Shown one piece after another: positions 1-12,328 of a DNA stretch of 64,000 nt. Source of the stretch: Gamsiella multidivaricata (taxonomy: Eukaryota; Mortierellomycota; Mortierellomycetes; Mortierellales; Mortierellaceae); assembly GCF_025024155.1 (NCBI RefSeq), contig NW_026251753.1, positions 124,001 to 188,000 of the forward strand. The letters are read 5' to 3'. The position numbers and the translations under genes are program-made. Under the pieces are notes generated by a model. The model searched no databases. It saw only the letters and a list, made by a program, of their open reading frames with translations, and had not been told where the DNA came from. The first letter of the stretch is position 1; each line of letters opens with the position of its first letter.

Positions 1-181
1 TTAATCAACCTGTCATCCTCACCTTCGACAACTGTCTTGTCGGTCCTCCTATCCTCAATCTCTTATTGTTTCACTCTCTGAATCCATCAGCGAGCATCCG
101 CATTCATAGTTGCGACCCCCCTTCCTCCCGCGCTCGGCTCACACACTCGGCTGCGTTCTAAACGCATATCTCAACCTCAAA

Positions 182-2135
182 ATGACTTCGACCATGAGAC
201 AGCCGCTACCGCAGCTTCGTATTATCCAGCAACAATTCGATCGCCCAGACAAACGGCGCTACTCGACCACAACCTCGTCCCAATCTGCCGGGAATGGTAG
301 GCATCCGTGGTTGCTTAGCCCAATACATTCTTTTTATTAATTATAGCCTATTAAAATTCAACTGACACAGGTCGTTTTCATTTCTTTTCGGTCGTCATCA
401 GCGCGCACTTCGAGGGAAGATAGTATGGATGGATGCAGTGGCCAGCTGTCAAGCGGTGAGGGCAGCAGTCAATCATCAACTTCAGAACCACCCAACAAAA
501 TCCGGAAGAAGCCCGGCCGCAAGCCCAACCCAGCATCTCCAGCCGTCAGAAAGGAGCAGAACAGAGCAGCCCAACGAGCGTTCCGCGATCGCAAGGAGAG
601 ACATCTCCAGGAGATGGAAACCACCATCAGGGAGCTTAGAGAAACTAACTCTCAAATCACCCAACGGTCGCAGCAGGATGCACAGCAGTTCAAGGCTGCG
701 CTTGAGGCACTACAGAGTGAGAATTATTATCTGCGCCAAGTCGTGTTTTCGTTCGAAACGGCGTTGAGCAAGGGCGGACACGTGACAATGCTCCACGAGG
801 TCAAGGCAGAGCTCTACCATCGCCACTACGAGAAGCATATCACGAAGAAGCCAGCAGGAACAACCTCATCAGCTCGCAACCTGCAACCGCCTTCTCCAAC
901 CATACCGTCCATCTTTTTACCGAACGGCAACGTCCCTCTCCAACTGAACCTGGAGAAGGCCTCACAGCGAACCCAGGGACAGATACTCGGCCAGGCAGTA
1001 GCTGTCACTTCATCAAAGTCAGCCATCCCTTCGGTCGACACCACCGCATCACCGGCCTCGCAACCTCACTTTCTCTCGGCAAATTCCCCGTCGTCCTCGA
1101 AGGCCCTGTCTTCAGCTCTATGGGACGCATTTGAGGATTCTCGGGACGATACCATATTTTCTGTGAACGACAGCATCCTCAGCAGATCAACATCGCCACT
1201 GTCGCTGGCACACTCAACCAACGGTAAACTCGTTAAATCGATCACAGCGTACGAACCCATGTCTGTGCCACGACCTTTCTTTACCGAAACAGGCGCCTAT
1301 CTCGCGAAGCGGACAGAGTACACCAAGAACGGCACCGTATTCGATGAGCTTCAATCATCACTTTTCCCACCAGGAACGCTTCAGTCGATTGTCCATACGG
1401 GACTGGCGACGCCGCTGGAAATTGTGAACGACATTTCACTACTGGATCAGTTACACGACCGTCGTCCTCTCCGAGATCCTGTTATTTCACCCGGTCAAGC
1501 TGCCATCACATTTTCCGCCTCCCCCATCGATTCTTGGGCAAGCGCACCGACGTCGATCTTGGATGACGAAGACAGCAATGAATTTCAGATTGCATCGATC
1601 ACACTGGGACTCGACGACGGGCTGAAACAGGATGTGATCCCGAGCGTTCGTCTGCAGCTCGAGATTCAGGTCTTGGCATCTGCACCCCCCGCTGTGGACC
1701 CCAATATCGATCCCAAAATCTATGCTCTTCCGCATGACCTACGCATTGACCTGATTCCATGCCCGAGACTGCGTGCGCAAATGATTCTGCACCAGAAGAG
1801 GTTTGATGTGGATGAAATGTGTCATCTCTTGCTCAACGGCGCTATTTGCCACGGTCATCCTCTGGACCCAACCAGCTGGGAGCTTCCGGAGCCGTTCTTT
1901 GATCGATATGGGTTCCTACTGGGAGAGGAGTTGTTGGAACTTCGGAACAAGGTTTGGCCAAAGAAAGATGAACCCTTGCCAGGTAAGGTTTTACGGGCTT
2001 GGATGGAAGAAAGATATGCATGCATGCTTGCTTGCTTGGCTGTGGAAGGAAAGATGGATATGTATATGTGTGAATGTAGCTAACGATAAAAAACATGGCT
2101 ATCTATTGAAATTAGAGATATCAAAGGCGCATTAG
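182..2135 (+). CDS. AP-1/Pap1-type bZIP transcription factor
   Basis: Probable exons are 182-296, 402-1982 and 2116-2135, giving about 571 aa. The basic region shortly after the second exon begins reads NRAAQRAFRDRK, which fits the fungal Pap1/Yap signature NxxAAQxxFR, and a leucine-zipper heptad region follows. The middle is Ser/Pro-rich and probably disordered. The C-terminal ~90 residues (LRIDLIPCPRLR, then SWELPEPFFDRYGFLL) resemble the DUF3425-type domain found after many fungal bZIPs. Family role: nuclear, stress-responsive DNA binding. I saw no clear cysteine-rich redox domain of the Yap1 type. The first intron joins frames cleanly with a branch-like ACTGAC. The last intron (GTAAGG donor, GCTAAC branch) replaces a low-complexity tail; without it the ORF would stop at 2083. 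ATG 182 is the first in frame; ATG 425 is an alternative start. Confidence 0.85.
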
Positions 2136-2580
2136 AGAAAAAAAAGAAAAAAAAAAAAAAAAAGGAAGAGCGCGCAAAGATGCTTTAAGCGCGTGCTGGG
2201 CACGCCATATACTTCGATTCCGTTTCTCTATGTTATTTATCCATCCATTCTGTTGTATTTTATATGTTATGCACAACCATACTACCAATACCTTCTATTC
2301 ATCCCTTCATAATCTAAATAATCTAATGTACATCATCGATAAAATATTGTTTTGAGCTCGACTCTGCCAGACGATAAAACGACGCGTAAAGGCGAGGTGA
2401 TATCCGTATTCATAGCCATAACATGTCTTCAATGACTCCGCTGTATCAACAAAGGCTGGAACAAGTACATCAGTTTTCTTAAAGTAAAACTCGCTCACGC
2501 AAAGGACAAAAACAAAGAAGCCAAGTAGAATGCCATTCATTACCCTAGAGGAGAAAAAAAAGATATCCGTTCAAAAGAAG

Positions 2581-2653
2581 TGCCCCAACTCGGAGTTGAA
2601 CCGAGGACCTTCCCATTACGAGTGGGACGCTATAACCACTAAGCCATTGGGGC
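2581..2653 (-). tRNA. tRNA-Thr (anticodon CGU)
   Basis: On the - strand a 73-nt cloverleaf folds with a perfect 7-bp acceptor stem (GCCCCAA with TTGGGGC). The A box is TGGCTTAGTGG and the B box GGTTCAACTCC. The anticodon stem TCCCA/TGGGA closes the loop CTCGTAA, so the DNA anticodon is CGT, which reads ACG (Thr). There is no intron. A TTTT run just downstream on the - strand (2573-2576) is a suitable Pol III terminator. Confidence 0.95.
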
Positions 2654-2731
2654 GGGAACCAATCAAGTTCTTGATGCTCCGATTGGTGAGTGAGATTTTA
2701 ATCCTATTGATTTCATCCAGATGCAAATATA

Positions 2732-2759
2732 AATCACGTGATCGTATGATCACGTGATT
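2732..2759. promoter_or_regulatory. Double E-box palindrome (two CACGTG sites)
   Basis: A perfect 12-bp inverted repeat, AATCACGTGATC and GATCACGTGATT, is separated by GTAT. Each arm carries a CACGTG E-box, the core bound by fungal bHLH factors of the Cbf1/Pho4/SREBP type. It lies about 80 bp upstream of tRNA-Thr on the - strand and about 710 bp upstream of the cytochrome b5 reductase start. Which gene it serves, if any, is unknown. Confidence 0.5.
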
Positions 2760-3472
2760 CAGGAACCCTCACTTACTCGAACTGGCAAAAAAAAAAGTGA
2801 GTATAACTGGACCCACACTGTCCGTGTGGTGCGCTGCTTGCCAACCATGCAAAAGGGAGTTGCCTTAGCCCCGTGCTCGGCCCAGACATAGCGGACCGGA
2901 CGCTGCTGAACTGCTTGCAAGGGAGAAGGCGGTTGACAACCATGGAAGGGATGGAGAAGATGCCCTTTTTGTAACAAAGAGTTTTCGACTTTTTAACACG
3001 CTGATGCAGGCCGGGAGAATGTGGGTCGGCTCTATATTGGTGGAAAGGACGACTGTAGTAGATCATTGCTAGTAAGATCTGATAGATTCGCAGGGTCAAT
3101 CGACTCGAGAGACAAATAAAGAAACGATAATTTTGTTTTTTTCTTTTTGAACGGGAAATTGTCGAGGGTCGCGTGCTGTGCGATGAATGAGAGGAATACG
3201 ACGCGTCACTTTGCAATATGAAAAGATGTTGCCATCAAGAGGCTTCTTATCCGAAAATGAGGCGCGTCTTTGCCGCATTAGAGGCGTGCGCACAGGGGTA
3301 CAGGGTTAGATCACCAGCTGAGTGACAAATCCAAGGTGACCGTTTTTGCGTGGGGCAGGATCGCGATAACCTCCCAGACAAGAACGTTCACACACTCTCA
3401 CTTCGTAATAAAGAGCTTTTTTTTCTTCTCCTTTTCCATTCCATTCTACATTCACTCCATTCACCAACCGCA

Positions 3473-5278
3473 ATGTTCCGCCTGATCACTCCTCTCAAGG
3501 CCGTCTCCCGTGCTGTCCCCGTACGTGTTCTCCACTTCTCACTTTCTTGATCGCGTCCCAAAAAAACAGCTCATTGTCTTTATGGCCGTTTGCTTAATGA
3601 CAATTGCTATCAGATCATTCAATTGATCAACATATCTCCCGCACACATCAAATAGAGACACGCCTACTCCACCTCCACCAAGTCTTCAGGCGGCTCTAGT
3701 AAGTTACTAACCGTTGGTCTGCCTCTCGGTGTCGCTGCTGCTGGTAAGAAACCGATCCCATATACCTCTGCTTCCTTCAATCTAGCGCTTTTCCGAGTAT
3801 CTTTGCAATGTCGTTTGCGGTCTATACTCAACCGAGGTTTCATGCCTCGATTATCTATCCATGTCTTTCCAGATCCCACTCACTCACTCTCTTAAACTCC
3901 TACCTTGTGAATTGTGGGCCTTGCAATATTTGGAGTCAAATTCTGCAAGTCGTGCTCTCTTGCTGATCTGACGCCTTCGGCTCCTCAATTTTGATTTCCC
4001 ACCCTTGTGATATAGCCGCCTACGCATACTATGGGGACAAGCTAGGAGGCGCTGCTGCTGCCGCTGCTCCCAAGGCTGAGGCTGTTGTCGCTGCCCAGAA
4101 GGAACCCGTTTCCTCTGCTCTGGATCCCAATGCCTTTGTAGACTTCAAGCTGAAGGACGTCAAGAAGGTGACCCATAACACCAGCCGCTTCACCTTCGAA
4201 CTGGAGGAGGATCAGAATCTGGGATTGGATGTTACCTCTTGTGTCGTCACCAAGTTTATCAAGGAAGATGGCAAGCCTGTTATTCGCCCCTACACCCCTA
4301 CCTCCGACAAGAACCACACCGGCTCGTTCGATTTTGTTATCAAACACTACGAAGGTAATGGCTTCATAGGACACGAGACCGATCCGAAAACTCGGCAGCC
4401 CCGACGTATTTTGTGTTTCCTCGACACCATTGATTTTCACAGTGCAGCGGGAAATCATCTATCCGGCACGAACGAAACATGATATCCATAATTAACGCGC
4501 GTCCTTTGGATGATATCATAGGCGGACCAATGTCTACGCACATTCACAGCATGAAGCCCGGCGACACTCTTTCTATCAAGGGTCAGTATCTATACACTGC
4601 ACAGCACGGATTTATTTCCATCTATTTCTTCCACCACAGCGGGACGGAATACTTATCACGGATCGTTTCTTGTTACATGGATGACCCATGTCCTCTAGGT
4701 CCCATTAGCAAATACCCTCTCAAGGCCAACCAGCACGAGACCGTTAGCTTGATCGCTGGAGGAGCCGGTATCACTCCCATGATCCAGATCATTAGTGGAC
4801 TCCTCAAGGACAAGACTGACAAGACCAAGATCAACCTGATTTATGCTAGCGTCTCGCCCGACGATATCATCTTGAAGGACGAGCTCGATGATTTTGCCAA
4901 GGCACACCCTGATCGCCTCAAGATCACGTATGTTGTCGACAAGCCCGTCGAAGGTTGGAACGGCCCTACTGGATATGTCACTAGCGAGTTGATCAAGAAG
5001 TCCATTCCCGAAATTGGCAAGGGTAACACCAAGGTCTTTGTCTGCGGACCCCCTCGTAAGTTATCGAGTGCAATGATCCTTGAATCTATACGCTACAAAT
5101 AACCAGCGTGCTATTATGTTGATGAAGTATTCTCATATTGTCACGCGCTTCTTATTCGGACCTCTTAGTTATGATGAAGGCCGTCAGCGGCGTCAAGGGA
5201 CCCAATTTCACTCAAGGCGATGTCGGTGGTGCATTGAAGGAGCTTGGATTGACCAACGACAACGTCTTCAAGTTTTAG
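3473..5278 (+). CDS. NADH-cytochrome b5 reductase (Mcr1/Cbr1 type)
   Basis: Six exons (3473-3520, 3656-3743, 4016-4354, 4522-4581, 4699-5055, 5169-5278) give 333 aa, a normal length for the family. Exon 1 encodes a short basic N-terminus and exons 2-3 a membrane segment (LLTVGLPLGVAAAAAYAYYG), consistent with mitochondrial or ER anchoring. The FAD-binding motif RPYTPTS is followed by GGPMSTHIHSMKPGD; the NADH-binding part has AGGAGITPM and the CGPP motif is completed across the last intron (CGPPLMMKAVSG). The enzyme passes electrons from NADH via FAD to cytochrome b5, supporting fatty-acid desaturation and sterol synthesis. Every exon junction keeps frame and restores conserved motifs, so the model is secure. 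An AATAAA-like element lies about 45 bp past the stop. Confidence 0.95.
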
Positions 5279-5509
5279 AGACACAGCCCGCAAGAGATCC
5301 CAGTCTCGTAGTCTTCGTAATATAATAAACATTCATGAATACACGAATTTTAAAACCCTTCGTCTCGAAAGGGTTTACACCCTACCTCACGCTCATCCCT
5401 ACGACACAGCACTCAGCACCTTTGTCGCCACAAGCATCACCCCTGCTCTTCAGCCTGCTAATGAGGAACACTCGCAGGTGAAGAAAGTAAACCAACCACA
5501 ATCAACACC

Positions 5510-7949
5510 ATGGTGGATTCCTTAGAGAGCTCATCCGCTCTCTCAAGAACGACCGAGACAACAGTAACACATGTCAATGGCAACTCTATACAAGGCACTT
5601 CTATTCTGGAGGTTAGGAACGGGCAGGACCCAGGACGTGGGCGCGGGTTCCATCGTTCGGACAACGTATCGGACTCTGATAGTTCCAGCAGCGATGATGG
5701 GATCGAATGGGACAATTCTGGGTACTATACTTCAGAGCACACCTCGGAGGACGATGGTGGCGATGGCTACAGCTCAGACGACGACGCAGAGGACGAGAGC
5801 GACGGAGCATACGATGAACAAGATAGGCAGCGACTTTTAGCGTCTTCGAGTAAGGTACGGGTTGGGGGCATGGGCGTGGGGATGCGAGTCGGCGAAACAG
5901 GCACAGGAACAACCATTGGACTTGACTTTGAACGGGATAACATTCAAAATGACGGGGACTATGACGTCCTGCCATTGATGAATGTTGGTAGTAATCTCTC
6001 TCGACAACGTCGTAAAGGCAAATCAGGAGGAGACGGGATAGGGGGCCGGAGAGAAAGGTCGAGGAGAGGAAGCCAGAGGAATCAACGCAGGTCGCTACAC
6101 ACGGTCGTGCCTGTCTTAGGGCAAGGCGCCATTCGAACAGAGCAGGAACAATCGATAGTGAAGAGACAGCTCAGGATAGAGATGTTCTGGAACGTGTTTT
6201 ATGTGTTTGCATGGTAAGAGCTCTTCTTGAAGGATTCACGGTCTTGATGGCCTCACAGGGTGTTTTTATGCTGAGGTCAAACGCGCCATCTTCTGTTACT
6301 AATGTCTGCTTTACGTTTTTGCTAGGTACGGATGCTCAACATCCTTATCATTCTACAATAAGTGGTTGTTTTCGCCACTCCACTATAACTTCCGTTTCCC
6401 ACTTTTCACAACGTGCCTCCACATGGTAGCAGAGTTTGTGCTTGCATCCCTTACTCTCATAATGATCCCTTCCTTGCGGCCAAGCGCAGCACCATCAGTC
6501 AAAGATTTCGGGTATGCAGGAAACAGGTTTTTTATATGGATATTTGCAAAAGGACGGATGCTTTCAGGATTCTGTTGACACCAATGGACTTTACCTTTTT
6601 TTGCCATAGAACAAAGATCATGCCATGCGCGGTGGCATCTGGTCTGGATATTGGACTGAGCAACAACAGCCTAAAGTCGATTACCCTCGCCTTCTATAGT
6701 AAGGATTATGTTTATCGACAATGCGATCTAGTAGTACAGGGTCTTACAGTAGGCTTTATCTCTTTTCTTTTCTTTTCTTGCCTTTTTTTTTTTTTTTTTT
6801 TTTTGCTGATAGCCATGTGCAAGTCTTCGTCTCTTGCATTCGTGCTGCTGTTCGCGTTCGCTTTCAAACTGGAGAGACCAACCTGGACCTTGGCAGGAGT
6901 CATCGGCGTGATCTGCGTTGGGTTGTTCATGATGGTCATGTCAGAGGCGGACTTTGTGCTGATCGGGTAAGGGTCATCCCTTGCGTGGACTACTTTCGCT
7001 TTGTTCACAAACACTCCAAGAAGGAGGAGTCTTAATATTCGCAATTACTTGGAAACTAGATTTATTCAAGTGATGCTGGCGTCGGTTCTAGGAGGACTGC
7101 GGTGGTCCTTGACACAGCTGCTGCTTGAGCGGACGGATACGAAATCGGGCAGTCTGGCCAATCCAATCTCGACCATCTTTTTTCTCTCGCCTATCATGGG
7201 AATCTGTCTCTGTATCGTTGCAGGGATGTTTGAAGGATATGGAGACATTTTCAGGTCCGAGTTCTTTTCGACAGTAGGATCGAGCTTTGGCACCTTGAGC
7301 TTGTTATTCCTGGGAGGCATCTTTGCATTCACTATGATAGTGGCAGAGTTCAATCTGATCGCCAGGACTAGTGTCGTGTCATTGTCGGTCTTGGGAATCA
7401 TTAAGGTATGCTGAATTGTTTTATCTCCGTCGTTAGTGTTTGTGAGCCACAGATAATGCGTGGCCGCTAAAAATGTCTATCTGCATTCAATAGGAGGTCG
7501 TTACCATTGTGATCTCTTCGTTGGTTTTCCATGACCGGCTCACAATCATCAACATCCTGGGACTCGTTGTTACACTCTCAGGCATCGGTTTCTATCACTA
7601 CATGAAGTTGCACGAGCTGAAGTCAAGGGCAAGGAGGGCCGCTAAAGAGATTATGGAGCTGAATAGTGCTTCTTCTACGAATCGCATCGATAGAAGCGTA
7701 GACCTTGCACCATTCCAAGATTACCGACGGAAACGACACTCAGGACGATCAAAAGGTAGATCGGGGCATCGATCTCTTAGAGAAGAGGCGCGGAACAATG
7801 TTGAAATAGAGGGGCGAAGAGCAGGATCGAGCGAGGGCCTTTATGGCCGCGAGCTGATGGGGCCCAACGGTGCGGAGCAAACTGTGGGGCGCAGTCAATT
7901 GATACGCGACCTAGATGGTACTTCACCAACTAACCTCAATAGTTCATAG
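5510..7949 (+). CDS. SLC35C2/Ymd8-like nucleotide-sugar or TPT-family transporter
   Basis: Six exons (5510-6213, 6326-6511, 6610-6698, 6813-6966, 7060-7405, 7494-7949) give 644 aa. The first ~230 residues are hydrophilic and probably cytosolic, with an acidic Ser/Asp tract then a basic one. The transporter core starts at WYGCSTSLSFYNKWLF, typical of the triose-phosphate/nucleotide-sugar transporter superfamily, followed by DIGLSNNSL, TMCKSSSLAFVLLFA and a last pair of helices around GLVVTLSGIGFYHYMK. About ten membrane segments can be counted. The C-terminal ~110 residues are charged. SLC35C2 relatives act in the early secretory pathway, with fucosylation effects reported in animals; the substrate here cannot be told from sequence. 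The core is typical; the long acidic N-terminus is unusual. Confidence 0.9.
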
Positions 7950-8253
7950 AATAGCAATATATTAATATAATAATCATCGAAAGTAGTAGCAACAGGACAC
8001 AGCCTGAAGGCATTTGCATAGATCTTCAGCATAAGAAAGGCAGCATCATGAAGACGCGTGCAGAATACGCGTGCAAGATACGCGTTGACATGCGCGTGTG
8101 TGCACTATAGCAGCTGCCTAAGAATAGATGATGCTCTTGAAACGTGTCACTACGCCTACTTCCTTCGTGCTCGACCCTCGAGACGCTCTCTGTTCTCCTT
8201 TCCCACCAACTTGTCGACAAGACTGCACTTCATCGCTCAATTGATGCCTCGGA

Positions 8254-11200
8254 ATGAGTGTAAAACCTGACCCTGCTCGGGCAACGTCTCCTCCATCAGC
8301 ATCCACACTCCCCGCAACAGTGTCGCCCATCGCACAGGTCCATCAGCAACCCCAGGAACACTCTGCACTTCCGCTCCATCGTCTAGAGAGCTCCTCAACC
8401 TCCAGGACAGGGACACCCACCTTTGCATCAGGATACAACCTCCCCCACTCCTCTGAAAGTGGCGATTTTCGTGCAAGTCATAGCCCCTTCATTCCAGACG
8501 TGCCCGTGAACGACAGCAATACCTACACTGGACGTCCTGTACTTGATTCCAGTCGTCGCTACTCCAGCGGATACCCATCGATCGCCTTAAGCAGCGTCCA
8601 AGCATCCCCGACATCTGGTGGTTCGACTCTAGCCAACAAGCGTCTATCTAAGTTTGGCGGTCAGGCTCTAACACTTGCGCCCACACCAGAATCGCCTTCT
8701 GCCGGCCAGGTGGCGAACACGAACACGAGTGCGATTATCCATACACCCACGAGTGCGACCATCCATACGCCCACAAGTGCTATACCGACAGCAATTAGGA
8801 GATCAATAAGTGGATTTCACACCTTCGTCCCAGACTTTATCAATTCGCCACACGATCCGGATCATAGTTCATTCAGCTCGGGCCTACAATCCCCTGCCTT
8901 TTCGATCTCATCCTTTTCAGGAATCATCCCGAGCTCGAATTCTATATCGAGCATTCATAGCGCAGGACAGTCAAAACCCCCGGCCCTTGAGCACAAACAT
9001 CCTATCACTGTTAAAGACTTTGATAGCATTCTTCTTCTGGGGCCTTCACAGCAGGCAGCCATCAAGACACTTTGTTCCAATAGGGTTCTACGTAGGATTG
9101 ATACGATCGGGTGGTACTCGATACTTGGCGCACAAAAGTTTCCCACGATAATTTCGAGGTATGAGGACGCAGCAGGAGCAATTTGAGGCCCTATTTCAGA
9201 TGATCATGGATGCTGGAGCAAAGGGTGGATTCGCTGGATATGGTTCTAATGTTCATCACACATTGTACTACAACAGCCAGGACGCATACGATATCGAAAT
9301 GGCGACAACATGCATGGCGATCGAGTTCGGTATGAATTTTTGGATTGACAAGTTCTGATCAAGCAAAGGATATAAGGACACTATTTGGGGCCTGGACTGA
9401 CACCATGAAACATTGCTTTAATAGGCGCTAACAATGCGCAGACACAAAACTTCAACACACTGGTGCTGCAATTGCTTTCGCAGATAAAGCTCATCAAAGA
9501 TCGGGATTACAAAGGGTAGGCTGAATATCATATATGATTTGATCCGCAGGTCGATCACTCAATAGTACAGCTAACGCGAAGCATTTTTTTCTTTCCATCT
9601 ATAGCGATATACCCAGTCATGCCTACAACGCCTTGTTCCTGACGAGGATCTTTCTCAACCATTTCATCTCCCACCTTTCTTCTGAAGAGATGATTTCGTT
9701 CTTTGAAGGTTAGTTGTGAATTACTACGGGTGCGGTTGGAGCGTTCTCGGATATTTAGCCCTAACTGCTATGACATCTCTTCTCTTACAAGGATCCGATC
9801 TGTCGGCTGAGGCACAGTTAGAAGCTCTGGGAGTTGTCTCATTTAAAGGATGTAAGCTTGGGGTAGACCAGGCATTGGTTTCCGATCCACGGTCCTATGC
9901 GGAGCAATTGATTCAAGGAGTAATAGGCATTATCCTCAATTTGGACGCAGGGTAAGGCAGTAGGAAGTAAGACGAGTCAGCGCGAACTATGCCAGAATTT
10001 CTTAAGATGCTGACCATACCTTCTGTTGGCTAGATCATCCCCCTCCGCATACGAATTTTACGAGGAAGCCCTCAATCTGATAATCGTAATGGCGTCCACT
10101 CAACTACAGCACCCAACATCGGAGCCGAGCGAGAAGAACTACTTTTTGAATTTGGTGCTGGAGAAGTTCAGGTAAGGGCAGCCTCTTATACAAGCGCGAT
10201 ATTGAATATATGCTACCGAAATATAGAACTTGATTACTGATCATCGTCCACATTTTCTGGATCTAGTCAACTAGCGGACCAATTGACCCTGCGGCTTCTC
10301 TGGAACTTTACAGATCAACGGCCAGGTCCACCATTGGCAGGAGGACTTGTATACAATGCCTACAGCTATTTGTTTGCAAAAGCAGGATCGTCGCCATCTT
10401 CAGAGGCGCATCCTATAGCGGACAGGAGCATTTTGGTCCTGCTACTGCTCCATTCTCAGGCGAAGGGAAATCCTGAATGGGACGCATTCAAGAGATCCAT
10501 CCAAAACATCCGCGACGAACGAGGTAGAGATATTTTTCTTTTTTTGCTTCTGCGCTGAGAAATGTTAATACGTACATTCCGCTTGCAAGTGATCCAACAC
10601 TTTCCTACCGTTTATTTCAACTAGGTCCCATGGCTGATGATGTAAAGGACAATATCATTTTCACTCCGTTCCGCAAGATTTTTCATGTTGTTTGCCAGTA
10701 CGCCAATGCTCATCATTTGTCGGTGCTGGAGGTCCTTTCTGCGTTGCATTCATTCGACAAAACTGATCTCATCAATGTACACCCGCATAATATTTAGGCA
10801 AATTCACTGCGAAGAGGTCTGCCTACTCCTGCATGTGCTGCTCGTCGAGAATACGTACTTCAGGACATATGTTTTGTCACGGACGGACCCGGAAACCTTG
10901 GTGAGTAGCTGTTTGATATTTGCAGATGTTCATCTAGATGCGATATATGGGCGTGTCATTGATTTTTATGTTACTTTTGTTGCTTTGTAGTATCTTCCTA
11001 TCCTCCGCATGGTCTACGAAGGCGTCGAGGGCAGAACAAATTACTCGCAGGTTTATGTCCTTCTGGTGATTTTGCTCCTGTTCAGTCAGGACGACGTATT
11101 TAATGAAAGCATTCAAAAGATTGTAAGTCGCCTGCCATGGTTATCTTTATAGCATGCTGTTATTTGACCGGAGCCCTGCATGCACAAGTACCCTTGTTGC

Positions 11201-12328
11201 TAACGCCTCATTTTTCGCTTCTTTTCACCAGCCAATGACGTATCAGCCCTGGTTTACCGAGAGATTACTCAAGTCGATTTCGCTTGGAGGACTGGCTGTT
11301 GCAATTATTATTAGAACTATTCAGTATAACCTGGCACAACACAAGGTACTATTTTTCGAGATGAACAAGTTGCCTACATGTGAGGTGATATCGGATCTCA
11401 ACTAACACTTTTTTCGTCTAACGCCACGTTCCAGGACGTGTACTTTCACACAAATTCATTAGCAATTCTTGCCAATATGTCGAATTCATTACAGGACATG
11501 CATCCATACGTATCACAACGGCTAGTAACACTGTTCGATATTGTTGCGAGGAGGTACCAGAAGCTGGTTACTAAGCACGCGCAGCTGGATGAAAACATTG
11601 AAAAGGTAGGCAGCGTTTTATGCAACTCTACTATTATGTACTCAAGAAATATTGTACTGCAAGGTCTCCCTAACACCTTCTTTCTTCTGTTTTTTCTTAC
11701 TTTGTTGACAGAATGCTGATGTGATTATTTATGGCGATATGGTGGTATTGGTCCTGGAGATCATCAACTCGACCCTGACCCACAAGCTGAAGACCAACCC
11801 GCAGCTGGTGTATTCGCTCCTCCACAAACAGGAGATGTTTGCATATTTCCGTAACGATCTCAAATTCAAGGATCTGATCCAAAACATTGAGCAGGCGGTC
11901 AATTACTTTCAACAAAAGGTGTCCGAGGCCAACATCAAGGCTCCGACACCAGAGGAGGTTGCACAGGTGATCCAGACAGCGTCCAGGACGTGGCCTCCTA
12001 ACCTGATGAAGACGTTTCCGGACATCAAGTTTGAGTATGAAGAGGAAGAGCAGGCGAACGAATTTTTTTGTCCGTATGTCTGGTCGCTGTTGTACCGGAA
12101 TACGTTTGTGTATTGGGATGAAGAGAAGGCGAAGATTTTACATGATTATAGAACGGTGAGTTTTTTTTTTTTTTTTTGCGCAATATGTTTGTGTGTTGGT
12201 TTTAGCATGGTTGTGTTTTTGCAGATTTACTTATTCAATGGTTTAATTTTCATTATCTTTTTTAGGTGATGAATGACGAGAGTGCCTTCGAAGGCGTGCC
12301 AACTGGGGGTCAGGCACCCCTTCCATGA
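8254..12328 (+). CDS. Dymeclin family protein with long N-terminal extension
   Basis: The dymeclin core is clear over exons 9425-9515, 9605-9708, 9792-9951, 10034-10171, 10267-10523, 10625-~10722, ~10817-10900, 10991-11122, 11232-11345, 11435-11605, 11712-12155 and 12266-12328. Diagnostic stretches are FRTYVLSRTD, SISLGGLAVAIIIRTIQYN, HTNSLAILANMS and EEEEQANEFFCPYVWSLLY, which match animal dymeclin nearly motif for motif. Dymeclin is a peripheral Golgi/ER membrane protein. The model gives about 954 aa against ~670 in animals, because a Ser/Thr/Pro-rich region of ~280 aa precedes the core. Animal dymeclin starts MGxN and is N-myristoylated; this start (MSVK) cannot be. Two points are uncertain: the junction of exon 1 (to ~9091) with exon 2 (~9159-9329), and the intron near 10723-10816, whose donor is weak. 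Confidence 0.88.

Larger units (their letters stand above)
2136..3472. other. Intergenic region, bZIP to cytochrome b5 reductase
   Basis: Apart from the tRNA and the E-box palindrome I see no gene here. A long A run with a few interruptions (about 2136-2163) follows the bZIP stop codon. The last ~80 bases before the reductase ATG are T/C-rich, as expected for a fungal promoter and 5' leader. Confidence 0.6.

Noticed and set aside
8058..8270. Short frame before the dymeclin start
   Set aside because: Lies in the 5' flank; ends just after the start codon in another frame and shows no coding character.
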